Positions 1-11,910 of a stretch of 64,000 bases of DNA are shown here, one piece after another; the stretch's first letter is position 1; each line of letters starts with the position of its first letter. The translations under genes were made by a program, and so were the position numbers. The DNA comes from Uranotaenia lowii (lineage: Eukaryota > Arthropoda > Insecta > Diptera > Culicidae): the NCBI RefSeq assembly GCF_029784155.1, contig NC_073692.1:335057131-335121130 (forward strand). Reading direction: 5' to 3'. The notes beneath the pieces are model-generated. The model was not told where the DNA came from. It saw only the letters and a program-made list of their open reading frames with translations, and searched no databases.

Positions 1-239
1 TATTTATCCATAAACTAATATTTATCAAACAATTGTCTGAAGAAAAGAGCAAAAATAATTAATTTTCTCTTAATTATAAAAATTTGCGCCTTTAAGTATG
101 CAATGTTATTAACGTTGAGACAAAGTAATAGAGTTTTCTTCTTATGTCTGCTATAAATTGTGAAATGAGAACAAACATGACCAAAATAGTCAATTAACAT
201 TCTATCTTGGGGTTTTGTTTGATTTTTATACAAGGATAA

Positions 240-520
240 GGGCTTCCTGAATAAAATATCAAGTCTCCTTCAATAGGGGATCAAGTCTCCCCTAAGTTCA
301 GAAAAATCGCATTTTTTTTACTCCCGCGGAAATGCTTCTAGTTCATCAACGGGTTCAAGTATCGTTTTAATTTTTGGAGCATAGAAACTTGGAGTTACAA
401 GCTGTCAGAAAATGTCAAAGACGGCGAGTTGCTAAATTTTTCCAAAAAGATATGGTGAATATAAGAAAAGGGGATCAAGTATCCTCACTCTCCCCTATTG
501 ACTCTCTATAACAGATTAAC
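240..520. repeat. Dispersed MITE-like repeat, copy 1
   Basis: Contains the motifs ATAGGGGATCAAGTCTC near the left and GGGGATCAAGTATCCTCACT near the right, plus an internal stretch with CTGTCAGAAAATG and GGGTTCAAGTATC. The same motifs recur in reverse complement at about 13410-13620. There is no coding potential. Class is not established; short length and AGGGGA/TCCCCT ends suggest a non-autonomous DNA element. Confidence 0.55.
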
Positions 521-960
521 CCTAATCCGCTCTTGAGTGTCAGTATGACACTATTAGAAGTTTCGCGGCTTGTAACTTTATTCGGGTGCACCCAAATAAA
601 ACAATTTTTTCAGATGTTCTCAATGAATTCTTGTAATCTTAAGTTTTGCATCAGAACTTTTTTTATGGACGTACCCTGACAGCCCAAGAAAGAAAACTCC
701 CTAACCCAACCTTGAGTATTAATTTGACACTCCTAGCTTGAAACCGCTATACCTTTCTTGTTTTTGAACAGATTTTTATGAAATTTATAGTTTTGGAATC
801 CTCGTAATGGAACTCAAATATGTTTGCCAGACAATATTCATCTTAAACACTCCATTTTTCCGCTATTCAACGTCAAGAAAAAATAATACGATTAAACGTG
901 CTTCGGAAAAAGACTGTAGATCAGTTAGGGAATTTAAAAAAATCATTTAGTAGGATGAAG
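516..960 (+). repeat. Dispersed repeat with GAGTGTCA/TGACACT boxes, copy 1
   Basis: Homologous by eye to 29463-29960 in the same orientation. Shared blocks are CTAATCCGCTCTTGAGTGTC, TTGTAACTTTATTCG and AATTTGACACTCCT, and a late block GAAGTGTTAAA-like before an A/T-rich end. The near-palindromic GAGTGTCA..TGACACT boxes recur inside the unit. It is non-coding and the family is not recognised. Confidence 0.6.
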
Positions 961-969
961 CGCTGGAGT

Positions 970-1435
970 TAGAAGCTATTAGAAAGGTGTGAGTAACGAG
1001 CCTATAATAGTCTCTTTAGGTGGAAGGCTTAATAGCGGCACGTTTTCCAAACATACGGGAAAATTTTGCCTAGTTTTTGAAAAAGAATTAAAAAGTTTAC
1101 GTAATTTGGCACATTTAGGCATATTTAAAGTTTCAAAATACAAAATACAGAACTTTTGTCGACTGTTTAAAGGTAACTGTTTTTTAACCTTTTTTCCAAT
1201 TAGCACTTCTTAAGATTTTCTTAGATTTGATTTCAACTTTGAGCGGGATTTTCAGTACATTAACGCAAGATTTTCTCATAAAATTTATTTTCACCCGAAA
1301 GTCAATTTCATATAAATTCTAGTGCTGTAATTCTTTACAAAAATATGTAACGGGCTTAAATTTCTAGGACGGATGAGGGTTAAGGTCAAAATTTTCTTAG
1401 GCATAAAAATGAAAGTGACATAAAATTATTGAAAA
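970..1435. other. AT-rich non-coding stretch
   Basis: No repeat partner in the window and no convincing gene. Two overlapping open frames of about 75 codons on opposite strands have ordinary AT-rich composition and no recognisable motif. Confidence 0.4.
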
Positions 1436-1714
1436 CTAGCTGACCCGGTAAACTTCGTTTTACCTTCTAAAGTATAAATCGTAATAAATGTTTAATTTCA
1501 TCTACACGTCCCTTACTGCATTCTTATGGAAATCGTAACAAATAAAGTTGAATTTGTATTGGGACCCCCCTTTCATAAAAAGTGAGATTCTTGAAACTAT
1601 TATACAAACCATCTCTGACCCAAAAAACCCTCGGATACCAAATTTCACTTCATTCCGACCAACCATTCATACGTGATGTTGTTACAAAGAAAATGCCTCC
1701 ATTTTTATATATTA
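1436..1714 (+). repeat. Short retroposon-like repeat (CTAGCTGACCCGG head), single-unit copy
   Basis: Begins CTAGCTGACCCGGTAAACTT and ends in a TTTTTATATATTAGA tail. The head and tail are shared with copies at 23568-23855 and 49405-50605. The head is characteristic of a widespread insect repeat, and the TATATATA-type tail resembles those of RTE-type non-LTR retroelements or the SINEs they mobilise. Class assignment is inference. The apparent frame inside (MRFLKLLYKPS..) is shared by all copies because the repeat is shared, not because it is a gene. Confidence 0.7.
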
Positions 1715-2099
1715 GACTGGTCAAAAATCCCACAATAAGGGTATTATTATCAAGGAATGGCTACTTTTGCGATTGGTCATTGTTGCCGAAATATCCCATT
1801 ACAACCCCAGCTGAACGTTGATAGGTTAATGCTGTTTACAAATTTATTAACAATATCGATTGTTTGAAATGTTAGACTTTTTACAAATGTTTAAGATTAT
1901 TCATTCAAGTTATCACACCTTTCATCCAATTTTTCTAATGAATAATTTTTGATATTCACTCCTCAATTAAGCTTTTGTCGTCTTTCGATAGAAAAGAATT
2001 ACGAAACTGAGCAATCATATAAGAAAGACATGTGAAACCTACCGTTGAAAATTTAATTCTTTTGTGTTTTTTTTTTTACTCAAAACCCTTTTTAAATAT

Positions 2100-2640
2100 T
2101 CAATTCAACTAACCTGGATCAAGGCCAAACGTTCTTATAATGAACCAAAAAATAACCTTGAAATCGGTAAAATAGTTTATCGACGACACGCCTTACATCC
2201 GCGCGCCGGTAAAATCTCAATTCCATTTTCCAAGCATCCTTCCGGCCTGGGCCTTCGGGACCAGGGAGTCCATCTTTTAGTGGCACCAACAGCAGCAGCC
2301 AGCTACCCAGAAAGTACTACGCGATAAGACTTTCAATTAACTTCCGTTGGCTGAGCAGCTTTGTGGTTTCCTTTCTATACTTCCTGGAAGTAGCTGATGG
2401 GAAACTAGCGATATGTATGAAGTTGTATGGGCACCACGTGTCTTGCATAAGCAAGATGGGCGCGCTGATACAACAAAAGCGACCCAGCCCGGTCCGGTGT
2501 CTTGCTATCCGTAGGATATTTAAAAAGGGAAAATTATTCGCTGGCACAAAGTGCTGGCATATTGGTCAGACACTGGTGGTGGTGCTGCACTTCCTGCACT
2601 TGAAGAAAATGTCTATGAAGTAAAATTTTTATAGGCGAAA
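2100..2640. other. GC-richer single-copy-looking island, no gene recognised
   Basis: Composition rises sharply compared with the flanks (GCGCGCCGG, CCTTCCGGCCTGGGCC, GGCACCACGTG). No partner copy was seen elsewhere in the window. Open frames of 76-87 codons exist on both strands but show no domain, and none has a persuasive start context or splice pattern. It may be unique intergenic or regulatory DNA. Confidence 0.35.
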
Positions 2641-2874
2641 GGGCTCAGTCCATTGCTGGGTTTTTTTTACTTCGGCTCAAAAGGCTGTCACTTTTGAAGT
2701 TTATCCGGTCATAAAAGTTGACGTTCTGTACTTTCCGCCGGTAATAACACTACTGCACACTCGGGAGAAAGATATCGTCCGGCAGATTAACTTTTGACGT
2801 CTTCTGATTGATATTTTCATTCAATTGGAGTATCATCAGCGTTTTGTTATGTAAAGAATAAATTGAAGGGTTAG

Positions 2875-4080
2875 TATAAGGGTAATACGGTCAAAATGTG
2901 GTCAATATCAATTTGACGTATTTCTTTCAATTTTGCATTTTAAAAACCTGAACACCCCTCATTTTGAAGGTGTGTGTGGGTAGAATGTTGCTCCCATTTT
3001 GATTTTGGAATTCACTCTTCAGTTGTCAAAATGCCGTCCAAGGAAGAAGAGCAGCGTATCAAAATTTTGCTCGCGCATCGCGAAAATCCGAGCTACTCGC
3101 TCGCAAAGCTGGCAAAATCGCTAAAAGTTGCCAAATCAACCGTAACAAATGTAATTAAAGTGTTTGGAGAACGTTTGTCGACAGCCAGGAAGTCTGGAAC
3201 GGGGGGAAATTGAAAACCGGAAGCCGCAGAGACGACAAAGAGATTTACCGGTAGTTTCAAGCGAAACCCTAACCTCTCTCTCCGAGATGCCGCAAATAAG
3301 CTGGGTGTATCGTCTACGACCGTGCATCGAGCCAAAAAACGAGCCGGACTATCGACTAACAAGAAGGTAGTGACTCCAAATCGCGATGATAAACAAAATA
3401 CGACGGCCAAAGCGCGATCCCGGAGGCTGTACACGACGATGCTGACAAAGTTTGACTGCGTGGTAATGGACGACGAAACCTACGTCAAAGCCGACTACAA
3501 GCAGCTTCCGGGACAGGAGTTTTATACGGCAAAAGGAAAGGGAAAGGTGGCAGATATTTTCAAGTACATGACACTGTCAAAGTTCGCAAAGAAATATCTG
3601 ATTTGGCAAGCTATCTGTACTTCTGGCTTGAAAAGAAGCATTTTCATAGCTTCCAGGACTGTCAACCAAGAAATTTACGTGAAAGAGGGTTTGAATAAAC
3701 GTCTGCTGCCTTTCCTGAAGAAATACGGTTGTTCCGTACTGTTTTGGCGGGATTTGGCATCTTGCCATTACGGTTAAAAGGCCATAGAGTGGTACACCGC
3801 CAACAACGTGCAGGTGGTTCCCAAGGACAAGAACCCTCCCAACACGCCAGAGCTCCGCCCAATTGAGAAATACTGGGCTATTGTCAAGCGGAACCTAAAG
3901 AAGACCAAAAAAACTGCTAAGGACGAGCAGCAGTTCAAGGCAAACTGGTTTTTCTGCGGCGAAGAAGGTTGACAAGGTGGCTGTACGAAATCTGATGGCA
4001 GAGGTTAAGCGTGAGGCCCGGTAGCTCGGATTTGGAAAAGCGAAAGCCTAACTGAATATTTTTCCTGAATTTTATAATAA
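2875..4080 (+). mobile_element. DD37E-type IS630/Tc1/mariner transposon, defective
   Basis: Contains the transposase pseudogene at 3031-4024. The left border is placed near the TATAAGGGTAATACGGTC motif at 2875, a plausible terminal repeat start after a TA. No inverted partner of that motif is present downstream, so the right end appears lost. Sequence homologous to the hAT-like element at 36474-38361 begins at about 4080, so the right edge is either an insertion or a deletion junction. Confidence 0.65.
3031..4024 (+). pseudogene. DD37E-type mariner transposase, inactivated
   Basis: Encodes a decayed cut-and-paste transposase of the IS630/Tc1/mariner superfamily. Seen: MPSKEEEQRIKILLAHREN at the start, an N-terminal helix-turn-helix-like region (LAKLAKSLKVAKSTV), a second one around LRDAANKLGVSSTTVHRAKK, then catalytic blocks VVMDDETYVKADY (first D), FWRDLASCHYG (second D) and PELRPIEKYW (E). 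Counting from the second D to the E leaves 37 residues between them, which defines the DD37E type described from mosquitoes. Defects: TGA at 3211-3213, TAA at 3775-3777 just after the second D, and a frameshift near 3950 in a T-rich run, after which the C-terminus (VDKVAVRNLMAEVKREAR, stop TAG 4022-4024) continues in another frame. Residue W-R-D replaces the usual W-P-D. It is certainly non-functional as it stands. Confidence 0.88.
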
Positions 4081-6123
4081 TTAAACTTGAAATTTCAGTC
4101 TCAATTATATTTTTTGTTTCTTGTTCTTCTGAATGTTCAGCATCATATTCAGAAACGTTTTGATAAATTACACAAGGCCACAAAATTAACATACTTCAAG
4201 GTGCAAAGAATTTAACTACAAATTTTGAGTTATTTGGATGTCCTTAAAATCATTTTAGAAATATCTGAATTTTTTTGACAATACTTTAAAACAAAAACAC
4301 AACATCTAAAAATAAAGGTAAAAATCAATTTTCAACTTTTCTCAAGATTTAAAGTAATTTTGAGTTCTGTGAAAAAACTATAGAGGTTTTCAATTTTTGT
4401 GCTGTTCCCTATTTTTAATGAAGTTTTAGACCAAATTGAATTTAAGATATTTTTAAAGCAAAAATCCAATCGTTTTGGAAGTTTGAACTATTTTGTTAAA
4501 ATGAATTAATTTTTTTAAAATTTTATTCTGTTATGTCAGAAATACTTGTAATGATATCTTTCCAAATTTTCATGCATCATCATCTTTGGCATATTATTCC
4601 TCAATTGAATTGAATGGGTACAACAACCAAATTCAGAATCATTTTTTTTCTGTATCCGTTGATTTGTTACTTTATCAGTTATCAATGATTGATTTCATTT
4701 AAAACTGATACATTTTAAAGCTTATACACTCCATCACCAAAACGCAAGGTGATGGATAAAATTAGACAAAAGATTCGAGTTAAGGAAGCTTGAATCTACC
4801 AAATCAATCATTCAATCATAAGTACCAAAATGCTGTTCTTTAAAGTTATCAATCAAATTCGTTTTTCAATTATTTATAAATGACGAGACGAGTTTATTGA
4901 AAAAATCCTTTAAGTATTCAGAAACTTATCTTTTTCATCTTCATATTTTGTTTTAATTTACAAACACATTTGCGCATTTTACACTTAAACAATTTGAATT
5001 TTATGAAATATTTTCATAAGTTTGTTTTTGTTTTTCAACTCTGAGTTTTTGTGTTCTGAAAACATAATCCTCTGCCTTTGAAACTAAAATTTTAGTTAGA
5101 AATACAGAGTTTCTACCTTCCGTCTTTTTCTAGACCCAATATTCAAATTGATAGCGACAAAATATGCTGATCTTAAAATTTTAAACTTGTAAACTTTAGA
5201 TTGAAAATTTATAAATAATTCTTTTATTTTCATTCGATCAAATGATGTGTTCCAATCATGATTTTTAATGTATGTTATCTACAATTGATTTGATACGAAA
5301 TAGCAACTATGAAGGTAAATTTTAATGCGAAATGTTAACTTAATTTGTATTATTCTTGTGCTTTCAATATTTACAACAAAACTTGGAATTGATTATTTTT
5401 ATTTTTATTTTATCAGTTTCTTATTGATAATTTCCCAATCTGTAATTTTCAGTAAATTTGAAGCTGTTGTATTATAAATTTTTAATATTAATATTATGTT
5501 TTTTAGACTTTTATTTTAATACCTGGAAAAGGGATTTATCTTTGGCTTTGATCACTGACAGTCTTGAATAAATTTTTATATTTTCTTCTTTTCATCAAAT
5601 AAAATTTAATTTTCAGCTTTTAAATGATTTTTCCTAAGTTCAAAATGTTTTCATCCTAATTAAAAATTGAAATTTATGATCGTGATAATTTTTTTTTTCC
5701 AAATTCAAGATACTACAGTGGATTTTTTTAATCAATCCTTCCATTGAAAAGAAATGAAGAAATGAAATGTAAAATAAGATCTAACGACATCTAGACTGCA
5801 TAGAATTTATTTTCGAACAAATTTCTAGTCCAGATTCCGAGCTTAAGAAAAAGATACATCATTTTCAATATTTTATCAATCACTTACCGGAAATAGCATT
5901 GATTTGAAACATTCATTCTGATTCGTTTTGAAAAAGATGATTAATTTTATCAGTCAAATTCACTATTCTTTGAGTTTGTGTGATAAGATAAGATAATAAT
6001 AAGTAAGAAATTGGTTTAGAAATCAATTTTCTTTTTTCTTGTGTATTTTTCGTATTGTCATTATTTTTGGTTGAATCTGAATTTCAAAAACCCCCCCATG
6101 AACGGCTCCTTCGCACGGGCCTG
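4080..6123 (+). mobile_element. hAT-like non-autonomous element, left-truncated copy
   Basis: Homologous along most of its length to the complete copy at 36474-38361: both carry the block TTTCAG(T/C)CTCAATT near the left, TGCTTGTAATGATAT, and the right end CCCCCCATGA(A/G)CGG..CCTTCGCACGGGCCTG. The right terminus is intact at 6123. The left terminus is missing, replaced by the DD37E transposon. The interior is AT-rich and non-coding. Confidence 0.7.
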
Positions 6124-6539
6124 GTATCACCCACAAACTTTATATCTGCTTTCTATTCCATACCAACAATTTTGATAAAATAGTATTTGGCGGACAATCA
6201 CTACCTTTTATTTCAAATAAATGTTTTCATAATTCAATTACTTTTGTGGGGCATGATGCAACGAAATATAAATTAATGTAACACCTTTTAAACCGCGTTT
6301 CTACACGCTGAAGCAAGATTATATGTCATAATATTAACATTGCCATGTGATGATATGATATTTTCATTAATCCAAACATTTGTTCTTTTGATTTCAGTTT
6401 TGGAATTTTTTGAAAAAAATTTTACTCCTAATTGATGGAGAGCCTTTAATTTTTCCGCAATATTTATCAGCTTTGGTTACAGATAAAGATGTTTAATTTA
6501 GTTCAAAGAGGGCGACATTTTCTGCATTTGGTGTGTGTT

Positions 6540-6810
6540 TATGCCGTATTAGGGGTCTCAAAAGCTTCGTTTTGGTCCAAAACTCATCCATGATTTTTTG
6601 CTGAACTTTTAAGTTACGTTTACATGAGTAAATTTGAAGAATTTATAAATTGGCACAAAAACCATTAGCAGGCTCGGTTGCACAGAAGAAACAAAAATGA
6701 TGTTGATTTTTCAGTACAAAATATTCAATTTTCCCATACAAACCTGAAAGTTCAAATTTACTCATGTAAATGTTACGTTTACGTTTGAGAAATTCAAAAA
6801 TGACCTCAAA
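6540..6810. repeat. Dispersed repeat, partner of 42560-42810, with inverted ends
   Basis: Shares GATGTTGATTTTTCAGTACA, AATATTCAATTTTCCCATAC and AAATCGACTCAGT with 42560-42810. In this copy the block containing TTTACATGAGTAAATTTGA at the left is the inverse of CAAATTTACTCATGTAAA at the right, so the core is framed by an inverted repeat of about 20-30 bp. It is probably a MITE; superfamily unknown. Confidence 0.6.
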
Positions 6811-8099
6811 TCGACTCAGTCTAATGCCGTATGGCTTTTTTGACATCACAAATTGTCTTAAAACTATAAATTTTCTTAGGTTTTCATTTGGTTTATCATT
6901 ACAAATAAAAGTTTATTGCCAGTGTCCCCTTTCTCTGAATAAGATGAAAAACGAATGTTTATGGGTTAGTAAAATTTTCTCGAAGTTTTCTATCGCGGAA
7001 ATATAATTGTAATACTGAATAAGCTTAACACCCCTTGCTGCTACGTTTACGACAACTATTTTTTTTTTTAAATTTTTATACTTGCATTAATATATTCTTT
7101 GTCGTTCTTTCCATGACTTTTCAGGAAAGTTGTAATTTAGAATGACGACTGAACATAAAAAGGTTAATGTTGTTAAGCAGTGTTGCTAAATTCCTTATAT
7201 TTTTTTGATGAAAAAATGTCACTTTTCGCCTTGAAACTTCCATAAGATTTTAAAAATCTTTGAGGGTCGCCTCGAAGTGATCCGATGTAATTATAACTTC
7301 ACAGAGATTGTTTTAAAACTGATTGCATCAAAATTGAGGGCAGGTGCTAAGGCTCTGAGGCATTAAAAAAGCCATTCATTCATTTAGAACTATTTTACAA
7401 ATTTGAAAGTAAGTTGAAAAAATATTTAATATTTTAATCAGAAAAAGGTAAAAATTTGTTCAACTAATCTGATTTTGGTTTTTGTTACAGCAAGCTCAGG
7501 ACCCTGACCTTAAACTACTTTACTGGACTCAAGAGCTGTGGAGATCTTTTTAGTTTACCGATAATTTTTGTTAGCAGCTTTCAAATTGAAAATCTTCTTA
7601 AAAAATGTTAAATATAAAAAAAATCCTTCAAAAATCATAGCAATTTTTTTTTATGAAGAAAAACAAAAACCATGAAATCGATCTTTATGTTATTGTCTTA
7701 ATGATCATGTCCACATTTAACTCTAAAATTTGACATTGAAAATGTTGTTTGATTGTTTTCCTTAATCTAAAATCTCAAGTATTCATTGTGTGAATTCAGA
7801 ATCTGAATTAATTATGAATGTAGTTTTCTCGATTTGAAGTGAGTTTTTCGTTTCGTTTCTTTTCTATTTCTCTTGTCATTTCATATTTATTTATTGCATT
7901 ATTTTCCAAATTATGGGTTTTGAAATGAGGCCTTTGGAGCTATGGGGGATAAATGAAAAAAATATAGATTTTTAGTCAATAGTTCTGAACGATTCTTCAT
8001 AATCCAAACGGATAATTAAGTGATGTTAAAATTTGTAACAATTGCGTCCACACTATTTGTAAATATTGGTCCTTAAAACAACAGAAAACGTGAGGAAGG
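6811..8099. other. AT-rich non-coding stretch
   Basis: Homopolymer runs and low-complexity A/T sequence. No recognisable gene, RNA or repeat partner was seen. Confidence 0.4.
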
Positions 8100-8620
8100 C
8101 CTTTAAGTGTCAAACGCCACGCCTGCAAAGGTAAGGAATATGCCTCAAGTTATGGATGAGATACCAAAATAATGATGACATCAAAGGCGGATCAATTTTT
8201 TTACAATATCGTACACTCCCTTGGTGCTTTAATCTGACAGCTTTCGATAAGCATTCGATAGATTCCAGGCGTTTCTTACCAAGAGAAAACCTCAACCAAG
8301 CACATGGTCACGCTCGCTCGACTATCTGTTCATATTTCCTTCAGATTGCTTCCTCGGATATGTTGCAGCCTCCCAAGGAAAGGATATCGAATATCACCCC
8401 CAACCATAGTTTTCCCCAGCTCGTCGTCCTGCTGTGCTCTTTTTTTTTTTTTTTTACGAAAATAGCTAGTTTGTTGTTGACCAAGGATAGCGAAAAAAAC
8501 AACCACCATTCAGTTTCATCGCTAGGCTCCATTATTTCCACATTTATCACGGTTGGTTGCCCGGTTTTGGCTGCTGCTGCTAGCTTGTTTTGAGCTAATA
8601 AAAACCTGTTGCTCAAATAT
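8100..8620. other. GC-richer single-copy-looking island
   Basis: Moderate-GC segment between AT-rich flanks, containing a run of 18 T near 8439-8455. Open frames of 145 codons (plus strand) and 91 codons (minus strand, with KLAAAAKTG) overlap each other. The plus frame runs through the poly-T tract, giving a phenylalanine run. I see no domain or splice structure and leave both uncalled. Confidence 0.35.
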
Positions 8621-9199
8621 TTTTCTATCAGTTACCGATGGATGATGCCAAACTATAAAAATTTGGCGGAAAGAAATCATTCAGATGATGGAGTGATACA
8701 GTTGGTACTTTAATCTTGTTGGTCGTTTATGGAATCGAAATTTTATGGCAGGTTTGCTTATTTTGTTTTAATTTTTGATGTTTTTTTAGACTTGAAAATT
8801 TTCTTGACGATTAAAAAATCCAGAACAATATGGTTGATAGAAATTGAGTTGTACTGAACACATTACAAAATAATGCAAAAATGACGGTCGCCATAAAACA
8901 ACCATTCGTCAACGGCACATATTGGAAAATTTTATAAACTAGAACAAATTTGTGTTAAATACTTATGGTAAGTTATCGTAAATAAATGTTGCAATGCGTA
9001 TATTTTGTGCAATCTTTCTGAAGTTTTCTATCGGAAATGTCATAACTTGGAATTTTGACAATTTATTTTTCAGTGTCTCTTCTTTCCGCATTGTAATCTA
9101 TTTCGATTGCTCCATCAAGCGTAAAATCCAACGAAACAATAAATCGCTACAAATCAATCAGATATATTTTAACGGTCCCGAAGATGGAGTAGAATTGTA
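8621..9199. other. AT-rich non-coding stretch
   Basis: Nothing beyond AT-rich sequence. A 68-codon open frame ends here without recognisable features. Confidence 0.35.
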
Positions 9200-9690
9200 A
9201 ATTCCTAATTATATCCAGCCAATTGAACATTCTGCTCCGGTGACCAGTCAGCGAATGGCAATAGCAATAATGGCCATGGCAGAGATTGAATTATCCAACA
9301 ATCAATTTCTAGCCGAGCAAAACGAGTCCTCGGCGGTGCAAATCGTGCAGTTAAACCACGTTCATCGCCGGCAAATATGCGATGGCCATTTATGGGAAAC
9401 ATAAATCTGCAACACTTCAGCAGCAGGACATAAGCGCCCAGTACTCGGAAGGGTAGCTCTTACGTTTTTCGGTTTTCGGTGCCGGTTGTCCTTTTTTCCA
9501 AGAAATTGTTGATCGCATCGTAACGGAATGTTGCTAACCGGACCGGAGTTCTTTCTCAATTTCTCGCCCTGCTTACGACTTCCGGTCACGTTTCTCGGCA
9601 GCGTAACATTTTATTTCTTTCGATTTTATGTTGCACTTTTCGCGGAAAAGCTTGGAGACAGTGTTCCGGTGGATTTTTATGCTCTTTACG
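9200..9690. other. GC-richer island with a 50-codon small ORF
   Basis: A block of mixed composition with no repeat partner. It contains a small open frame at 9255-9404 (starts MAIAIMAMAEIELSNNQF, ends ICDGHLWET, stop TAA). The frame is open back to a TAA about 70 bp before the ATG. Start context GCGAATGG is acceptable but not strong. No family recognised. It could be an unannotated small ORF, part of an exon, or chance. Overlapping minus-strand frames of 65-75 codons are no more convincing. Confidence 0.3.
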
Positions 9691-11189
9691 CCACTGAAAT
9701 GCAGTGAAAACAATATAAAAGGGAAAATAAGAGTCGAACTGAAAAAAAATGCAGAACTTAGTAACAGTTGTTATCCTGTCTAAAGCTTAGAGTGAATAAA
9801 AGTGCTTTGTTTTTCAATAAGAATCCTTATGTCACTAGATTAACAATTTCGATATCTATAACCTAATATGCATTGTTCAAAATTTTCAACAAAAAATTGC
9901 AAAGGTTGTTATAAAAAAATCTTTACAATTCAGTTATGTACACAAATATGTGTAGAAGTCCCGTCCTCAATAGATTCAGAATGGAAGATTATAGAAATTT
10001 CTTTTCTTAAACGGACTTTTTGAGAAATTTTAATAAGAAATTAGAGCATGAAATGAGATTATTCAGTGTAGGAGATTATCGATAGAACAATTTAATATTT
10101 CATTCAATATTTACAAAAATAACTTTAAAAAAAATTCCATAATTTTGAATTTGTTTTGAATTTATCAATTTATTTTAAAAAAATGAACCAAATTATGTTC
10201 AACTTTTAGAAATCTGTTCTACAGAAGGTTTATTACAGTTTTCAGAATATATTTCTCTTAAAAATTTTAAAGAAAAAGCAATTTTAAAGACGTTAATTAA
10301 GTCATTCCGATTTTTGTAGCTCAGCTGGATATCTACCGATTTTTATTAGGTAAAGTGTCTTCATTTTACTACACAGCTACTTTTACAGTTTTAAAAATTG
10401 TTAAAGCTTATTGAATTTCTTTGCCTAGTAGTATTGCTGAAGAGTTTTTCAATTTATTTTAGATTTTTTTTGGAAGGGATTGGTTTTCAGTAATACCTAA
10501 ACGTTTTAAAACACTTATTGAGGTGAGGAGTATGAAACATGATAATTGATTGCAGTAAACTCAAACGACATTGTTGGTTATAATTAAATGTTTGTTGCCA
10601 AACCAGATTTCGAGTTTCGGGGTAACTTTGATCACTATTGTTTTTACGTATCTCATCATCTTCATAACAATTATAATGGTGCCAATTAGCACAGAAGGCA
10701 TACACAATTATATCACCAATTTTTCTATGACTTAACTGATTTTTACAACGTTTTTTTTTCCAAAATCATTTATAATCAAAAGATGGACAATCACCGTTTT
10801 TTTCAACATCCAAAAATTATCACCAAATGACCATAAAAATAATTTTTAAACTAAACCTAAACAAAGAAAAAAAGTTACTTTCACATAAAACTACCCATTT
10901 GCTCCTAAATACTTAAACTGGATCAGGAGAGATGTTTGTTCGTGAGCCTTCGAAAAACCAGAAATTTTAAGATTTTAAAATTACATTTTAAGTGATATAA
11001 AAAATCTTATACCAAAAGCCAAATTAAGCTTATTTGTAACTTATGTAAACAGTTTTCAGATATTTAAACTTTTAACTTAGTTCATGATGGTTATCTGCAA
11101 AAAATTCATGTTGATCATAGTTGCCCCAGTTTACGGTACTGAAAGTTTCTAAAAATATATCATTGAATTTTAAATATTCCTTGACTCTT
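9691..11189. other. AT-rich non-coding stretch
   Basis: Low-complexity A/T sequence with no recognised gene or repeat partner. Confidence 0.4.
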
Positions 11190-11340
11190 GCTTTACATTT
11201 CATGTAAACAACCTTAAACCTAACAAAAACCGCAGAAAAGATATTCGATGTTTTGGAAAACCCAATCCAAAATATATTTTTTTCATTTTTAGCATTTTGT
11301 CTGCTGGTTTAAAAGCTGTTTAACCTTAGAACATAATTAG
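11190..11340 (+). repeat. Dispersed repeat fragment (CATTTCATGTGAACAA family), copy 1
   Basis: Contains TTTCATGTAAACAACCTTAA, AAAGATATTCGATGTTTTGG and TCTGCTGGTTTAAAAGCTGT, matching in order 36300-36473 and 63650-63850. The three copies are in the same orientation. Non-coding. Confidence 0.55.
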
Positions 11341-11672
11341 AACATCGCAAGGAACTGCTTTGCATAGTCAATGAATTGGTTGATTTATTTAACCTCAACA
11401 AAAACATTTCATGAAATTTGTTAAAGCTCTAACCAGCAAAAGCTGCTATTTTTAAATAATTTTTAGTGAAAATAGACATTTCATTTTGAAATGATTAGCA
11501 GTTTATTCATTTAATGCTTAGCTTTTTCTCATATTACCAAAAAAAAACTTGTGAATAGGCAAAACCAATAATTAAGGAAAAACTTCATTTCAAGCATAAT
11601 TGAATTTTCTGGATAATTTAATATAAAATTCATTCTGTTGTGGTATGAGCTTACTTGGTTGAATGATTCAAC

Positions 11673-11760
11673 TGAATCAAAGCAATCGAAAGATTCCTTT
11701 TAATTCAACCACGGTATACCGTGGTTGAATTAAAAGCAATCTTTCGATTCCTTTGATTCA
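11673..11760. repeat. 88-bp spacerless palindrome
   Basis: Arms of 44 bp meet at the dyad between 11716 and 11717 (ACGGTA|TACCGT) with no spacer. Only two positions per arm fail to pair (AAAGC/AAAGG and GATTC/GATTG). The arms carry TTGAATTAAAAG and CGAAAGATT motifs. It sits immediately before a dispersed repeat (11765-11910). It can form a cruciform; a spacerless dyad is not a typical miRNA precursor. Confidence 0.9.
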
Positions 11761-11764
11761 ATAA

Positions 11765-11910
11765 AATTCATACAAAATTGAAACGCGTTGCGCTATTTCA
11801 GGAATCAACCGAATCATCTCAAATTTTACACAGATGCTTGATGACATCGAAATGGAGACATCGAAAAAACATATGTCAGCAACAAGTCGTTTTTTGCAGC
11901 GGTCCAATGC
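11765..11910 (+). repeat. Dispersed repeat fragment (GAAACGCGTTGCGCTA), partner of 38660-38790
   Basis: Shares CATACAAAATTGAAACGCGT-type start, AAATTTTACACAGATGCTTG and ATCGAAAAAACATATG with 38660-38790 in the same orientation. The 67-codon frame here is part of the repeat and shows no recognised product. Confidence 0.6.

Noticed and set aside
8156..8593. 145-codon open frame
   Set aside because: Runs through a poly-T tract, has no recognisable motif and overlaps an equally open minus-strand frame.
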